Assembly (NCBI RefSeq): GCF_003987855.1
Contig: NZ_RXIZ01000001.1
Span: 23,772-87,771, forward strand
Length of the DNA stretch: 64,000 nt
Direction of reading: 5' to 3'
DNA from: Hyphomicrobium sp.
Lineage (GTDB): Bacteria; Pseudomonadota; Alphaproteobacteria; Rhizobiales; Hyphomicrobiaceae
Made by a program: the position numbers and the translations under genes. Positions 18,879 through 26,784 of this stretch are shown here, piece after piece. A model generated the notes under the pieces. That model saw only the letters and a list, made by a program, of their open reading frames with translations. It ran no database searches and was not told the origin of the DNA. The number at the start of each line of letters is the position of its first letter. Position 1 is the stretch's first letter.

Positions 18879-19175
18879 CTAATCGCAGTAGCGATAGCCA
18901 TCGCGGTAGTAGCAGTCGCCGCCGTAGTAGCGGTCCGCCGCGGCTGCACCGAGAATGGCAGCGCCTACGCCGAGGGCAATCCAGCGGCCATTGTGCCAGT
19001 GTCCACGGCCGCGATGATAACCGCGACCGTATCCGCCGCCGTAATGGCCACGGTAACCGTGTCCACCGTTCCAACCATGACCGCCTCTATAGCCCGCATC
19101 TGCGGTTGCGGCGCCGAGCGTTGCCAGCGGAAGCGCCGTGGCGAGCGCCGCTGCAAGCCCAATAAGCTTTCTCAT
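18879..19175 (-). CDS. small Gly/His/Tyr-rich secreted or membrane-anchored protein
   Basis: 98 residues from ATG 19175, chosen because a full GGAGGAAAC ribosome site ends immediately before it. A signal peptide (LIGLAAALATALPLATLGAATADA) is followed by a Gly-rich stretch with many Tyr, His and Arg (GGHGYRGHYGGGYGRGYHRG). A hydrophobic segment (WIALGVGAAILGAAAADRYY) comes next, and the end has two cysteines in a CYYRDGYRYC loop. Such glycine-rich proteins are frequent in Hyphomicrobiales, but their function is not known. A clear terminator follows. Confidence 0.72.
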   Translation of the reverse strand: MRKLIGLAAALATALPLATLGAATADAGYRGGHGWNGGHGYRGHYGGGYGRGYHRGRGHWHNGRWIALGVGAAILGAAAADRYYGGDCYYRDGYRYCD

Positions 19176-19457
19176 GTTTCCTCCAATCGGCGGTCGTGCG
19201 CGACGCGCCATTTCGATACCCGCCAAACGCGACGGCCCGCAGTTAGTTTCACGACTGCAGAGATGCCGCGCTTGATTAGGAGATGGAGGTCAAAACGTGA
19301 GCGAGAAGGGATACTCGGACATGCCTGCGACGCCGGAAAAAACGGCGATATTCACGAGCCATTCAGTCCCACTTCGATCTCGCGCGGAGTGTAAAAAGCC
19401 TCGTTCATCCGCCATTCACAGTAAGATCGCGGCGAGCGTTCGTGCGAGCGATGCAAT

Positions 19458-19883
19458 TCACTCGGAGATCATCTCGCCGGACCCACCCGCCTCGGCTGGA
19501 AAATCTTTGAACTTCGGCAACCCATCCTTCATGGGCAGGACAGTTTCGGCGTAGTTGACATGGATCGCTGGCTGGAAGGGCAATGCCGGCAGCATGGCGG
19601 CAAAAACATCGACGAGACCCATGCCCGGGTGGTTGGTCATGATATGGCCGCCGCACTTGGAGCAATACTTCCTCTCGCTTGCGGCCGTCTTCTGATACAT
19701 GGCGATGAACCCTTCGCCCTCGGTTACCCGTACATGTTCCGGCTTCCAAAGCGTGAATGCGTTGACCGGCGACGCTGACCACGAACGGCAGGATTGGCAA
19801 TGACAGTAGCCGCTCGCTTCCGGCGATCCGCTCGCCTCGATCTTCACTGCCCCGCAAAAACATGCGCCGCTGTAAGTTGCCAT
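19458..19883 (-). CDS. GFA-family (glutathione-dependent formaldehyde-activating-like) zinc protein
   Basis: A 141-residue protein of the GFA/CENP-V fold. Zinc ligands are seen as C8-x-C10 (GACFCGAV), C27-x-C29-x2-C32 (YCHCQSCR) and C74-x2-C77 (YCSKCGGH). Family members bind glutathione adducts, but many are not true formaldehyde-activating enzymes, so the reaction stays open. It appears monocistronic, with cysQ on the same strand about 160 nt upstream by transcription order of the map but not obviously linked. Confidence 0.85.
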   Translation of the reverse strand: MATYSGACFCGAVKIEASGSPEASGYCHCQSCRSWSASPVNAFTLWKPEHVRVTEGEGFIAMYQKTAASERKYCSKCGGHIMTNHPGMGLVDVFAAMLPALPFQPAIHVNYAETVLPMKDGLPKFKDFPAEAGGSGEMISE

Positions 19884-20047
19884 CGCCTTAGCCTTCTCAC
19901 GATCTCACGATGCCGAGGTTATATCGCCAAGTCGCGCGAGAATGGAGCCTCGAGCGGGCAATATCAGCTCTTAGCTTTCGTCATGACTGGAGCCGCAAAT
20001 CGCAAATTCGCGTGGAATGAGCAGAATACGATGCCCGGAAAGGCCGC

Positions 20048-20893
20048 TTAGTCCTGGAGCACAGCCGGTTCCGCAGGTCGGAGTGCAGGCGCCGCCATAA
20101 GCGCGCGCAAAACATCCGCATGTCCCCCGTACGAGACAAAATAAGGATTGTCGAACGTGCCGTTCGCGCGCAGCACACCATATTCGAGTTCCTCGCCATC
20201 TCGAGTCAACGTGCAGCCGCCTGCCCCGCGCAACACGGCATCGCCCGCGGCGGTGTCCCACTGCATCGTTCGTCCGAACCGCGGATAGATATGAGCGTCG
20301 GCAGCGGCAACAAGACAGAACTTCAACGACGACCCGACCGATATCTTCCTATCGACCGGCAGCGTTTGCAGGAACTCGTCGGTCTCAACTCCAGCATGAG
20401 AAGCGCTCGCAACGGCCGTCAGCTTGTCTGGCGAACAGCGCGAGCGGATCGTAACCCGCTCTACGATAGATGCATCCTGGGCAAGGCGGCAGCGGTATGA
20501 TGCCGAACCATCGCCGCTAAAAAGCTCATGCCGCGCGGGCGCAAAAACCACCCCGAGCTTTGGTCGCCGATTTTCAACGAGGCAGATGTTCACGGTGAAG
20601 TCGTCTCTACCGCGAATGAATTCCTTGGTCCCGTCGAGCGGATCGACAAGGAAAACCGCCCCACACGAAACTGGATCGATCGCACCCGAAGCAGTTGCCT
20701 CTTCGGCGATGATCGGAATTCCCGGCGCGAGCTTGTGCAATTCGCGCAGGATCAACGCCTCCGCTGCCTCGTCCGCATTGGTAACTGGGCTGCCGTCGGA
20801 CTTCTGGACGACGCTCGGGCCCGACGCACGATATTGCGAAATCAGCTTTCCCGCTTCGATAGCGATCGCTTCGAGCTGGCTCAGCATCCGCAT
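20048..20893 (-). CDS. cysQ: CysQ-like 3'(2'),5'-bisphosphate nucleotidase
   Basis: A 281-residue inositol-monophosphatase-family enzyme that hydrolyses 3'-phosphoadenosine 5'-phosphate (PAP). Metal ligands are in SPVTNADEAAE (Asp41), IIAEEA (Glu64/65) and DPLDGTKEF (Asp84, Asp87), with a later WDTAAGDAVL block (Asp in WD). I chose ATG 20893: it overlaps the stop of the upstream sulfotransferase-like gene (TGATG), which implies translational coupling. A longer reading frame upstream is antisense noise inside that gene. Sulfotransferases release PAP, so the pair makes biochemical sense. Confidence 0.9.
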   Translation of the reverse strand: MRMLSQLEAIAIEAGKLISQYRASGPSVVQKSDGSPVTNADEAAEALILRELHKLAPGIPIIAEEATASGAIDPVSCGAVFLVDPLDGTKEFIRGRDDFTVNICLVENRRPKLGVVFAPARHELFSGDGSASYRCRLAQDASIVERVTIRSRCSPDKLTAVASASHAGVETDEFLQTLPVDRKISVGSSLKFCLVAAADAHIYPRFGRTMQWDTAAGDAVLRGAGGCTLTRDGEELEYGVLRANGTFDNPYFVSYGGHADVLRALMAAPALRPAEPAVLQD

Positions 20894-21711
20894 CAACCGA
20901 ACATGCGCGCGAGGCGACGTTCGCACTGATAGCGTGGCCGAACGATTTCTGTCTGCACGAACCTCCGCGCAGGCTCGGGCCGGAACGGAGCACCATCCTT
21001 CAGGACCCACCGGCGCCAGAGATACCGATCGAGATTGGTTCGCGCCTTTAGCTCGATGCGGTCCGCTTCGGAAATTTCTCCCGCACGAAGAATTTTCCAC
21101 CCGGTCATCTGTTGATTTGCTTCAGCCGTGTTCCGGCGTTGCGCCAGAGGCGAAATGCCGAGTTCCTCCGAGATCGTCCCGACGAGTTGATCGGTCTCGC
21201 CAATGTGCGAAACGTGATCGACCGAAGCCATGATTTCGTCGAGCAGCGCGGCCTTCTGCTCATCCCGCATGTGGATCAGCTGGATCCACGGAAGCTCGAG
21301 CCAACGCTCAAGCAGAAAATGAGTGATGAAGTTCTGCCGTGTGGCGCGCAGGAACAGCGAAAACCCATATGCGTTCTGCCCACGCGTCATGTACCGCATC
21401 ATGCGGTAATTGTAGTACGACAGCAGCAGGGCTTCCGGCTCGCGCAGAATGATGGACCGAACGATCCGGCGGTCGGGAAACATGTCTTCGACCGAACGCC
21501 CAACGAAGTGACCGGATATGGCTCTGATATCTTTGACCGCGGCACGCGGCGTCGCATTGTATTTGCGACCAAACCAGCCAAGAGGAAATTTCCTCGTCCG
21601 CTTTCCAGGCGCCCAAAAACCGTTTTCGCCGAGTTCGGCGTGCAAGTGGTTCTCGACGGTTGTTCCGGCGCACTTCGGAACATGGATATGGATGAGCAGA
21701 GGCTCGGACAT
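20893..21711 (-). CDS. sulfotransferase family protein
   Basis: 272 residues from ATG 21711, which has GGAGGG 6 nt upstream. The N-terminal PAPS-binding loop is HVPKCAGTTVEN (10-21), matching HIPKTAGT of the Golgi-type sulfotransferases. The 3'-phosphate motif is ILREPEALLLSYYNY (near 88-102). Such enzymes transfer sulfate from PAPS to sugars or lipids. The overlap with cysQ (which removes the by-product PAP) supports a true PAPS-dependent activity. The acceptor is unknown; exopolysaccharide or lipid are candidates. Confidence 0.78.
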   Translation of the reverse strand: MSEPLLIHIHVPKCAGTTVENHLHAELGENGFWAPGKRTRKFPLGWFGRKYNATPRAAVKDIRAISGHFVGRSVEDMFPDRRIVRSIILREPEALLLSYYNYRMMRYMTRGQNAYGFSLFLRATRQNFITHFLLERWLELPWIQLIHMRDEQKAALLDEIMASVDHVSHIGETDQLVGTISEELGISPLAQRRNTAEANQQMTGWKILRAGEISEADRIELKARTNLDRYLWRRWVLKDGAPFRPEPARRFVQTEIVRPRYQCERRLARMFG

Positions 21712-21890
21712 ATGAATCCCTCCGTCCGGATGCACATCAGTGCATAGGCTGATCGGCCGAGGGTGAGGCTAGCCGCGCAGGCGCCGCGCGCCTAATCCAA
21801 ATGGCATATTGGACGAATTTCTAAGATGGTGTGCCAGCGCAGCCACAGTGGGCGCACCGGGGTTCTGAAAGCGGACTTATTCTTGCGCGT

Positions 21891-22286
21891 TCAAGGTTTT
21901 GCAGGAGGTGTGTGGTGGTAGGCTATCACGAGCAGGCTTGTGAGGATCGATGATAGCAGCCCGGCCAGCGCTCCGATCCAGACGGGGAAGGACTCGCCGA
22001 TCAGGAGAGCGACTTCCAGTCCGGCCAGACTTCCGACCACCGACGCCACCGCAGCGAAGATCAGAATAGGCGTCGGCAGCGCCGCTTCATATTCGCCAAC
22101 AGCAATCCCCTGGTCGACGAGAAAATTGCGGACGACGGCGCCGAGCACGGTGCCCGCCAACCCAGCGAGAATGGCAAGCCATGGCCCGGGCGGAATTGAG
22201 TTACCGAGGAACATGCCGACCAAAGCGCCGATGATCGTTCCAACGAACATGACCACCAGCAAGCTTGCTGTTGTAATACCGGCCAT
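21891..22286 (-). CDS. small multi-spanning membrane protein
   Basis: A 131-residue protein with about four hydrophobic helices. The sequence is rich in Gly and Ala in the helices (FVGTIIGALVGMFLGNS; LAILAGLAGTVLGAVV), with an Asp/Glu-containing loop between. No domain recognised. It is monocistronic. A stress or envelope role is only a guess from its neighbours. Confidence 0.6.
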   Translation of the reverse strand: MAGITTASLLVVMFVGTIIGALVGMFLGNSIPPGPWLAILAGLAGTVLGAVVRNFLVDQGIAVGEYEAALPTPILIFAAVASVVGSLAGLEVALLIGESFPVWIGALAGLLSSILTSLLVIAYHHTPPAKP

Positions 22287-22396
22287 CGTGCGCCCTCGTC
22301 GATATTCGTCTGGCGAGCGCCTTTATGCGCTGCGCTTGCAATCGGCGCCAAGCCTTTTGTAGCACGAGCTTCCGTGACCGGCCTGGACTGAAGAGT

Positions 22397-22419
22397 TGGC
22401 GGCCCGATCAGAGCCGCCA
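22397..22419 (-). terminator. hairpin after the small secreted protein gene
   Basis: A perfect 7-bp stem (TGGCGGC / GCCGCCA) with a 9-nt loop lies 18 nt past the stop of the gene at 22437-22652. There is no T run, so termination strength is uncertain. Confidence 0.4.
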
Positions 22420-22436
22420 GGTATGCGGGCGGGATC

Positions 22437-22652
22437 TCAAACGTGCTTGCAGCTAATCCAGCCGAATACGCGGTCGCCGAACCGGACCGTCCGGTCGGCA
22501 ACGCGTTTGACGAAGGTCGTCGTGCCGTCAACGGTGGAAGCGACATCGGATCGGAAGTGCTTGTATCCAAGGCAATGCGCTTCGGATGCAGCTGGCATAG
22601 AGATCAAGGCAGCAAGTCCCAATGCGGCGCCGACTACAGATTGTTTCGACAT
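22437..22652 (-). CDS. small secreted protein, unknown function
   Basis: A 71-residue protein with a signal peptide (VVGAALGLAALISMPAASEA, cleavage near residue 25). The 46-residue mature part is basic, with cysteines near each end (HCLGY and ISCKH) that could form a disulphide. A GGAG-like site (CAAAGGAGTTC) precedes the ATG. No family recognised. Confidence 0.6.
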   Translation of the reverse strand: MSKQSVVGAALGLAALISMPAASEAHCLGYKHFRSDVASTVDGTTTFVKRVADRTVRFGDRVFGWISCKHV

Positions 22653-22782
22653 GCGAGAACTCCTTTGGGCTTCAACGATCCAGGGAATCTACGCCGGCTG
22701 CGCGCACGAGCGAGCACCACCTCGCGAACTGGTTAGCCTGAGATGAAGGAGGAAGGCGGCGTTTGAAAACACGTATCGCGGT

Positions 22783-22807
22783 TGAACTTATTCGCATGTT
22801 GAGCGTT
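22783..22807 (+). promoter_or_regulatory. EcfG-type general-stress promoter (one mismatch)
   Basis: TGAAC, exactly 16 nt, CGTT, against the alphaproteobacterial general-stress consensus GGAAC-N16/17-CGTT. It lies 28 nt upstream of the GlsB-like gene, with space for a start point near 22813 and an AAGGGGAG ribosome site. Confidence 0.55.
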
Positions 22808-22834
22808 TAGGCTTAGCGCAAGGGGAGAACCAAC

Positions 22835-23113
22835 ATGCCCATCCTGACGACGGCCATCACCACCTTCATCCTGCTTGTCTTGATCGGAATTGTCGTCGGC
22901 ATCTTCATGAACCGTGGCGGCCGCAGCTGGCTGGGACGACGGGTTGCCGAAGCAACGGGCATTGGCGACGTAACTTATGCCCTCGTCGGCATCGCCGGTT
23001 CGTTCATGGGCTTCCACATTGGAGTCATCTTGGAGCTTCTACCGAGCCTGCTCCTCTACATCGCCGCAATCGCCGGCGCCTTCCTGACGATCATTCTTTG
23101 GCGCAGAGCTTAA
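22835..23113 (+). CDS. GlsB/YeaQ/YmgE-family small membrane protein
   Basis: A 92-residue protein with three membrane helices and glycine pairs typical of the transglycosylase-associated (GlsB/YeaQ) family: LIGIVVGIFMNRG, then VGIAGSFMGFHIG. Family members are small, often stress-induced envelope proteins; the old name does not imply enzyme activity. The AAGGGGAG ribosome site is strong. An EcfG-like promoter sits directly upstream, which fits stress induction. Confidence 0.8.
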   Translation: MPILTTAITTFILLVLIGIVVGIFMNRGGRSWLGRRVAEATGIGDVTYALVGIAGSFMGFHIGVILELLPSLLLYIAAIAGAFLTIILWRRA

Positions 23114-23291
23114 GACCGCCTGTTCTTCGAAAAAGTTCGTCTCGTTCTTCTAAGAGCGTGAACCTTGAGTGGTTCGGCACGTTGACTAAGTAGTACGTGC
23201 CCGGTGCCAACCGGCCGTAACGGAGAATGATGGACGCAGCTATTTTGCCGGTTTCTCGCTGCGACACCAACGCATTGGTACGCGTGGACAT
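23091..23291 (-). CDS. possible small protein, unknown
   Basis: A 66-residue frame from ATG 23291 that reads like protein (GKIAASIILRYGRLAPGTYYLV) but matches nothing I know. Its end overlaps the end of the GlsB-like gene by 23 nt. The ribosome site (AGGTC) is weak. If it is not a gene, the region 23114-23383 is empty apart from the radical-SAM upstream sequence. Confidence 0.33.
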   Translation of the reverse strand: MSTRTNALVSQRETGKIAASIILRYGRLAPGTYYLVNVPNHSRFTLLEERDELFRRTGGLKLCAKE

Positions 23292-23383
23292 CTGACCTGT
23301 TCCGGGCACGTGCACTCCCTTTTTCGCGCAGGACCTACCCGATTTAACTTGCGCGAGAGGCCAGGAACATTTAGTGAACGAAA

Positions 23384-24595
23384 ATGCCTTTCACGTTGTT
23401 CGACAAGCTGAAGGTTCTAGCTGACGCCGCCAAATACGACGCCTCTTGCGCGTCTTCCGGTGCACCGAAGCGAAAAGCGAGAAGTGGTGGCCTCGGATCA
23501 AGCACCGGCGCTGGTATCTGTCACGCCTTCACGCCTGACGGACGGTGCGTGTCGCTTCTCAAGATTCTGCTGACGAACTATTGCCTGTTCGACTGCTCGT
23601 ACTGCATCAACCGCCGCTCATCGAACGTGCCGCGCGCCCGGTTCTCGGTCGACGAGGTCGTTAAACTCACCATCGAATTCTATAAACGCAATTACATCGA
23701 AGGACTTTTTCTATCATCGGGCATCATCCGCTCTGCCGACTATACGATGGAGCAGATGATGCTCGTCGCGAAGAAGTTGCGGCGCGACCACGGCTTTGCC
23801 GGCTACATCCATCTCAAGAGCATCCCCGAGGCCAGCCCTTGGCTTATTGAGCAGGCAGGGTTGTGGGCTGACCGGCTCTCGATCAACGTTGAACTTCCCA
23901 AACAAGCAAGCCTGCAGAAGCTTGCTCCAGAAAAGAATGGCGCCACGATCAAGCACGCCATGGGGCAGATGCGGGAACGGATCGCTGAAGCCAAGGAAGA
24001 GAAGCGTTGGTTTTCGCCCGCTGGACAAAGCACCCAGATCATCATCGGCGCCGACAGTTCAACCGACTTGGACGTACTGAAATCAAGCACCGATCTCTAT
24101 GGCACCTATAAGCTGAAGCGCGTCTACTATTCTGCTTTCAGCCCTATCTCGGATGCGAGCAGCATCTTGCCGGTGGAAGCACCACCGCTCGCCCGCGAAC
24201 ACCGCCTCTATCAGGCCGACTGGCTGTTGCGGCACTACGAATTCTCTATTGGTGACCTCACCGACGCCGCCGATGACGGCATGCTTGATCTTGCTATAGA
24301 TCCCAAGCTCGCGTGGGCGTTGAAGCATCGCGCGCAGTTTCCACTGGATGTGAACCGCGCAGCCCGCGAGATGCTTTTGCGCGTGCCGGGTCTCGGCAAA
24401 CGCGCGGTCGATCAGATCATTTCCTCTCGCCGTCATCAACGGCTTCGAGCCGAAGATATCCGCCGCCTGTCGCCCGGATTTAAACGGGCGATGCCCTTCC
24501 TCGTCACAGCCGATCATCGACCGACGATGACCTTGGATCGCCTCGATCTGCGACAGCGAATTGTGCCACCGCGACAGCTCGAACTTTTTGGATGA
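23384..24595 (+). CDS. putative DNA modification/repair radical SAM protein
   Basis: A 403-residue radical SAM enzyme. The iron-sulfur motif is C67-x3-C71-x2-C74 (CLFDCSYC). The C-terminus has a helix-hairpin-helix (LLRVPGLGKRAVDQIISSRR, about 333-353) for DNA binding. This matches the family annotated as putative DNA modification/repair radical SAM protein, distantly like spore photoproduct lyase. The stop overlaps the start of the UdgX-type gene (ATGA), so the two are made together. The lesion or substrate is not established. The N-terminal GSSTGAGICHAF block is also typical of the family. Confidence 0.9.
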   Translation: MPFTLFDKLKVLADAAKYDASCASSGAPKRKARSGGLGSSTGAGICHAFTPDGRCVSLLKILLTNYCLFDCSYCINRRSSNVPRARFSVDEVVKLTIEFYKRNYIEGLFLSSGIIRSADYTMEQMMLVAKKLRRDHGFAGYIHLKSIPEASPWLIEQAGLWADRLSINVELPKQASLQKLAPEKNGATIKHAMGQMRERIAEAKEEKRWFSPAGQSTQIIIGADSSTDLDVLKSSTDLYGTYKLKRVYYSAFSPISDASSILPVEAPPLAREHRLYQADWLLRHYEFSIGDLTDAADDGMLDLAIDPKLAWALKHRAQFPLDVNRAAREMLLRVPGLGKRAVDQIISSRRHQRLRAEDIRRLSPGFKRAMPFLVTADHRPTMTLDRLDLRQRIVPPRQLELFG

Positions 24596-26004
24596 CAACG
24601 ATCGAACTAAAACCCGGTGCCGACCTCGATGGCTTCCGAAGTGCCATTCGGTGGCTCACGACAAAAGATGTGTCGCCGGCGGAGGTGAATTGGCGAGTCT
24701 CCGCCCTGCCCGATACGGTACTGAAGTTGAACGGCGCCGACGCGCCCCCCGTTGTCCTTCCGGCTGCCGTCCTGCAACTCTCCAAAATCATCGTGTGCCA
24801 CAGCGATCCCGAACGGTATGCCCTTCTTCATAGTTTGATTTGGCGCATTCGCCATGGCGAACGGCACCTTCTCGAGGTCGCGAGCGATCCCATCGTCAAC
24901 CGGCTTTCGCGAATGCGCAAAGCTGTCGCCCGCGACATCCACCACATGCATGCATATTTGCGCTTTCATCGCGTTCGCAATGAGGGAAGCGAGAGGTTCG
25001 TCGCATGGTTCGAGCCTCAACACTTCATCCTCGATGAGGCCGTTCCGTTCTTTGTCTCGCGATTTCCAAGTTTCGAATGGTCGATCCTGACGCCCATCGG
25101 GGCGCGGCATTGGAATCTTCATGCTCTCACGTGCGGCGGCCCCGCGCAAAAGCCTGACCTCTCCGCGCAAGACGATTTCGAAAATGCCTGGATCGATTAT
25201 TATCGCAGCACCTTCAATCCCGCACGCACCAACGTCAAACTCATGCAAGCGGAGATGCCGAAGAAATACTGGGCCAACATGCCAGAAGCGGCCGCCATTC
25301 CCGAATTGGTGCGCGGCGCGGCAGACCGGGTGCAAAGCATGTTGGCCGCGAGCCCATCCATGTCAAACACGCGCATTCCCGATCGCGCTGTCAAACGCTC
25401 CACGAACACAACGCCCGCTTCTCTCGAAGAACTGAATGCCATCATCAAGGCCACCGAACCTTTCGTCGCCGGAGGCCGAACAGCTGTCTTGGGCGAAGGT
25501 CCCATGAGGCCGGCGATTGCATTCGTTGGCGAGCAGCCCGGCGATCAAGAAGACCTGCAGGGGCGGCCCTTCGTTGGCCCCGCCGGCCAAGTATTCGATC
25601 GCGCGTTAGCCGAAGCCGGCATCGCGCGCGAAGAAGCCTACGTCACCAATGCGGTAAAGCATTTCAAGTTCACCGAAAGGGGAAAACGGCGCATCCATCA
25701 AAAACCCACGATGGGTGAGATCAAGCATTACCGCTGGTGGCTTCAGGAGGAACTGTCGTTCGTTCAACCCAAATTGGTCGTAGCGCTCGGCGCCAGCGCT
25801 GCATTCGCGCTAGCCGGCCGTCCCGTCGCGATTACACGGGAACGCGGCCCCATGACATTTTCCTCTTGGCCGGGAGTGGTGACGATCCACCCATCCTTCA
25901 TTTTACGCGTTGAGGACTCGGGCGCGGCCGACCAAGAGTTTAAGCGCTTTGTCGCCGATTTGCGCGTGGCCGCCGAGCTTTCAAGCCCGGCTCCTAGCGC
26001 TTAG
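24592..26004 (+). CDS. udgX: DUF4130-UdgX fusion, uracil-DNA cross-linking glycosylase family
   Basis: A 470-residue two-domain protein. Residues about 50-260 are the DUF4130-type domain that commonly accompanies the radical SAM partner. Residues about 290-465 are a uracil-DNA glycosylase fold of the UdgX type. Motif A is GEQPGDQED (313-321), the R-loop is KRRIHQKP with His369, and the distal motif is HPSF (433-436). In mycobacterial UdgX the His of KRRIH forms a covalent link to the abasic site after uracil removal; His369 is the equivalent. It overlaps the radical SAM gene by 4 nt, so the two proteins likely act on the same lesions. Confidence 0.92.
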   Translation: MTTIELKPGADLDGFRSAIRWLTTKDVSPAEVNWRVSALPDTVLKLNGADAPPVVLPAAVLQLSKIIVCHSDPERYALLHSLIWRIRHGERHLLEVASDPIVNRLSRMRKAVARDIHHMHAYLRFHRVRNEGSERFVAWFEPQHFILDEAVPFFVSRFPSFEWSILTPIGARHWNLHALTCGGPAQKPDLSAQDDFENAWIDYYRSTFNPARTNVKLMQAEMPKKYWANMPEAAAIPELVRGAADRVQSMLAASPSMSNTRIPDRAVKRSTNTTPASLEELNAIIKATEPFVAGGRTAVLGEGPMRPAIAFVGEQPGDQEDLQGRPFVGPAGQVFDRALAEAGIAREEAYVTNAVKHFKFTERGKRRIHQKPTMGEIKHYRWWLQEELSFVQPKLVVALGASAAFALAGRPVAITRERGPMTFSSWPGVVTIHPSFILRVEDSGAADQEFKRFVADLRVAAELSSPAPSA

Positions 26005-26188
26005 CTGACTTCTTCGCCTTGGACTTCTTCGCAACGCGCATATTGTCGACGAGATTGGGATAGGGCCGTCCGGCTTTCTTTGCGGTCTTCTTAGCGCGCG
26101 CTTTCTGAGAAGCTGTCAAATGACGAGACTTGCCCGCTTTCGCTCTTGGATTTTTCTTATCCCAAGGTGCCTTTCGGGCGGTCGCCAT
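25994..26188 (-). CDS. small Lys/Ala-rich basic protein
   Basis: A 64-residue, very basic protein (APWDKKNPRAKAGKSRHL; AKKTAKKAGRPYPNLVDNM). The KAGRPYPNLVDNM block is, to my memory, conserved in small rhizobial proteins of unknown role; nucleic acid binding is a fair guess from charge. Its ATG overlaps the stop of the PPOX gene (TGATG), so it is the second gene of that operon. It converges on udgX with an 11-nt overlap. Confidence 0.72.
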   Translation of the reverse strand: MATARKAPWDKKNPRAKAGKSRHLTASQKARAKKTAKKAGRPYPNLVDNMRVAKKSKAKKSAKR

Positions 26189-26670
26189 CAGAACGTTACC
26201 TTCGCTACGTTGTCCTTGTAGTCCTGCTTCGGATCCGCGCCGAAAAGAAGCTTGATGCCCGCCAACAGGTTCGAGGCGTTGAGCCAGATTTCCGCGTGAT
26301 CGGGATCGAGCCGAACCAGAGCCAGCTTCGGATCATCTTTGCCGCCCTCGTACCAGGCTGCAATGAAGCTGTTCCACAGCGCATCGATCACCCGCCGGTC
26401 ATTATCGACTTGGATCTGTCCGTGAACTGCGGCGAAGAGGTCGTGCCCTTTCGATGTGAACGTCGCAACGGTGCGCTTTGGCTTGTCGAGCCGCTGCACC
26501 AGTTCGCTATCCCTCGAGGTGAAGAACCAGATAGGCCCGCCATCGTGTTCGATCTGTGCCGTTAAAGGGCGCGTATGGCTGTCGTCCTCACCACTGAGCC
26601 CGACCATCATGGTCATGTCGGACTTCAGCGTCTTCCAGAAGCGCGCTTCCAATTCCTGCGGTGTTGGCAT
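26188..26670 (-). CDS. pyridoxamine 5'-phosphate oxidase-like general stress protein
   Basis: A 160-residue split-barrel flavin-binding protein of the general stress protein 26 type. Typical blocks are HTRPLTAQIEHDGGPIWFFT near the N-terminus and WNSFIAAWYEGGKDDPKLALVR in the second half (quoted in part). These proteins bind FMN, and their reaction is usually unknown. A strong AGGAG ribosome site lies 9 nt before the ATG. The gene is first in an operon with the small basic protein, and a stress-type promoter is found just upstream. Confidence 0.85.
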   Translation of the reverse strand: MPTPQELEARFWKTLKSDMTMMVGLSGEDDSHTRPLTAQIEHDGGPIWFFTSRDSELVQRLDKPKRTVATFTSKGHDLFAAVHGQIQVDNDRRVIDALWNSFIAAWYEGGKDDPKLALVRLDPDHAEIWLNASNLLAGIKLLFGADPKQDYKDNVAKVTF

Positions 26671-26695
26671 GGTATCTATTCTCCTAAACCTGCAA

Positions 26696-26720
26696 AACCC
26701 GCAGTGCCTTGGACTGTTCC
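26696..26720 (-). promoter_or_regulatory. EcfG-type promoter (GGAAC, 16 nt, GGTT)
   Basis: On the minus strand a perfect -35 GGAAC is followed after 16 nt by GGTT, one base from CGTT. It is 26 nt upstream of the PPOX stress-protein gene, leaving a short leader with its AGGAG site. Confidence 0.55.
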
Positions 26721-26784
26721 AAAAACTTCTAATGAGACTTCGAAAGCGCGCTTGAAAGCGATCAAATCCGCTCGCTGCCTAGGA

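Noticed and set aside
19297-19554. Plus-strand 85-residue frame with a good GGAGG site and GTG start
   Set aside because: The second part is antisense to the GFA gene and the peptide has no recognisable feature; the ribosome site alone is not enough.
23279-23303. Minus-strand GGAAC-N16-CGTA
   Set aside because: The supposed gene start lies inside the spacer, so it cannot serve that gene; probably chance.
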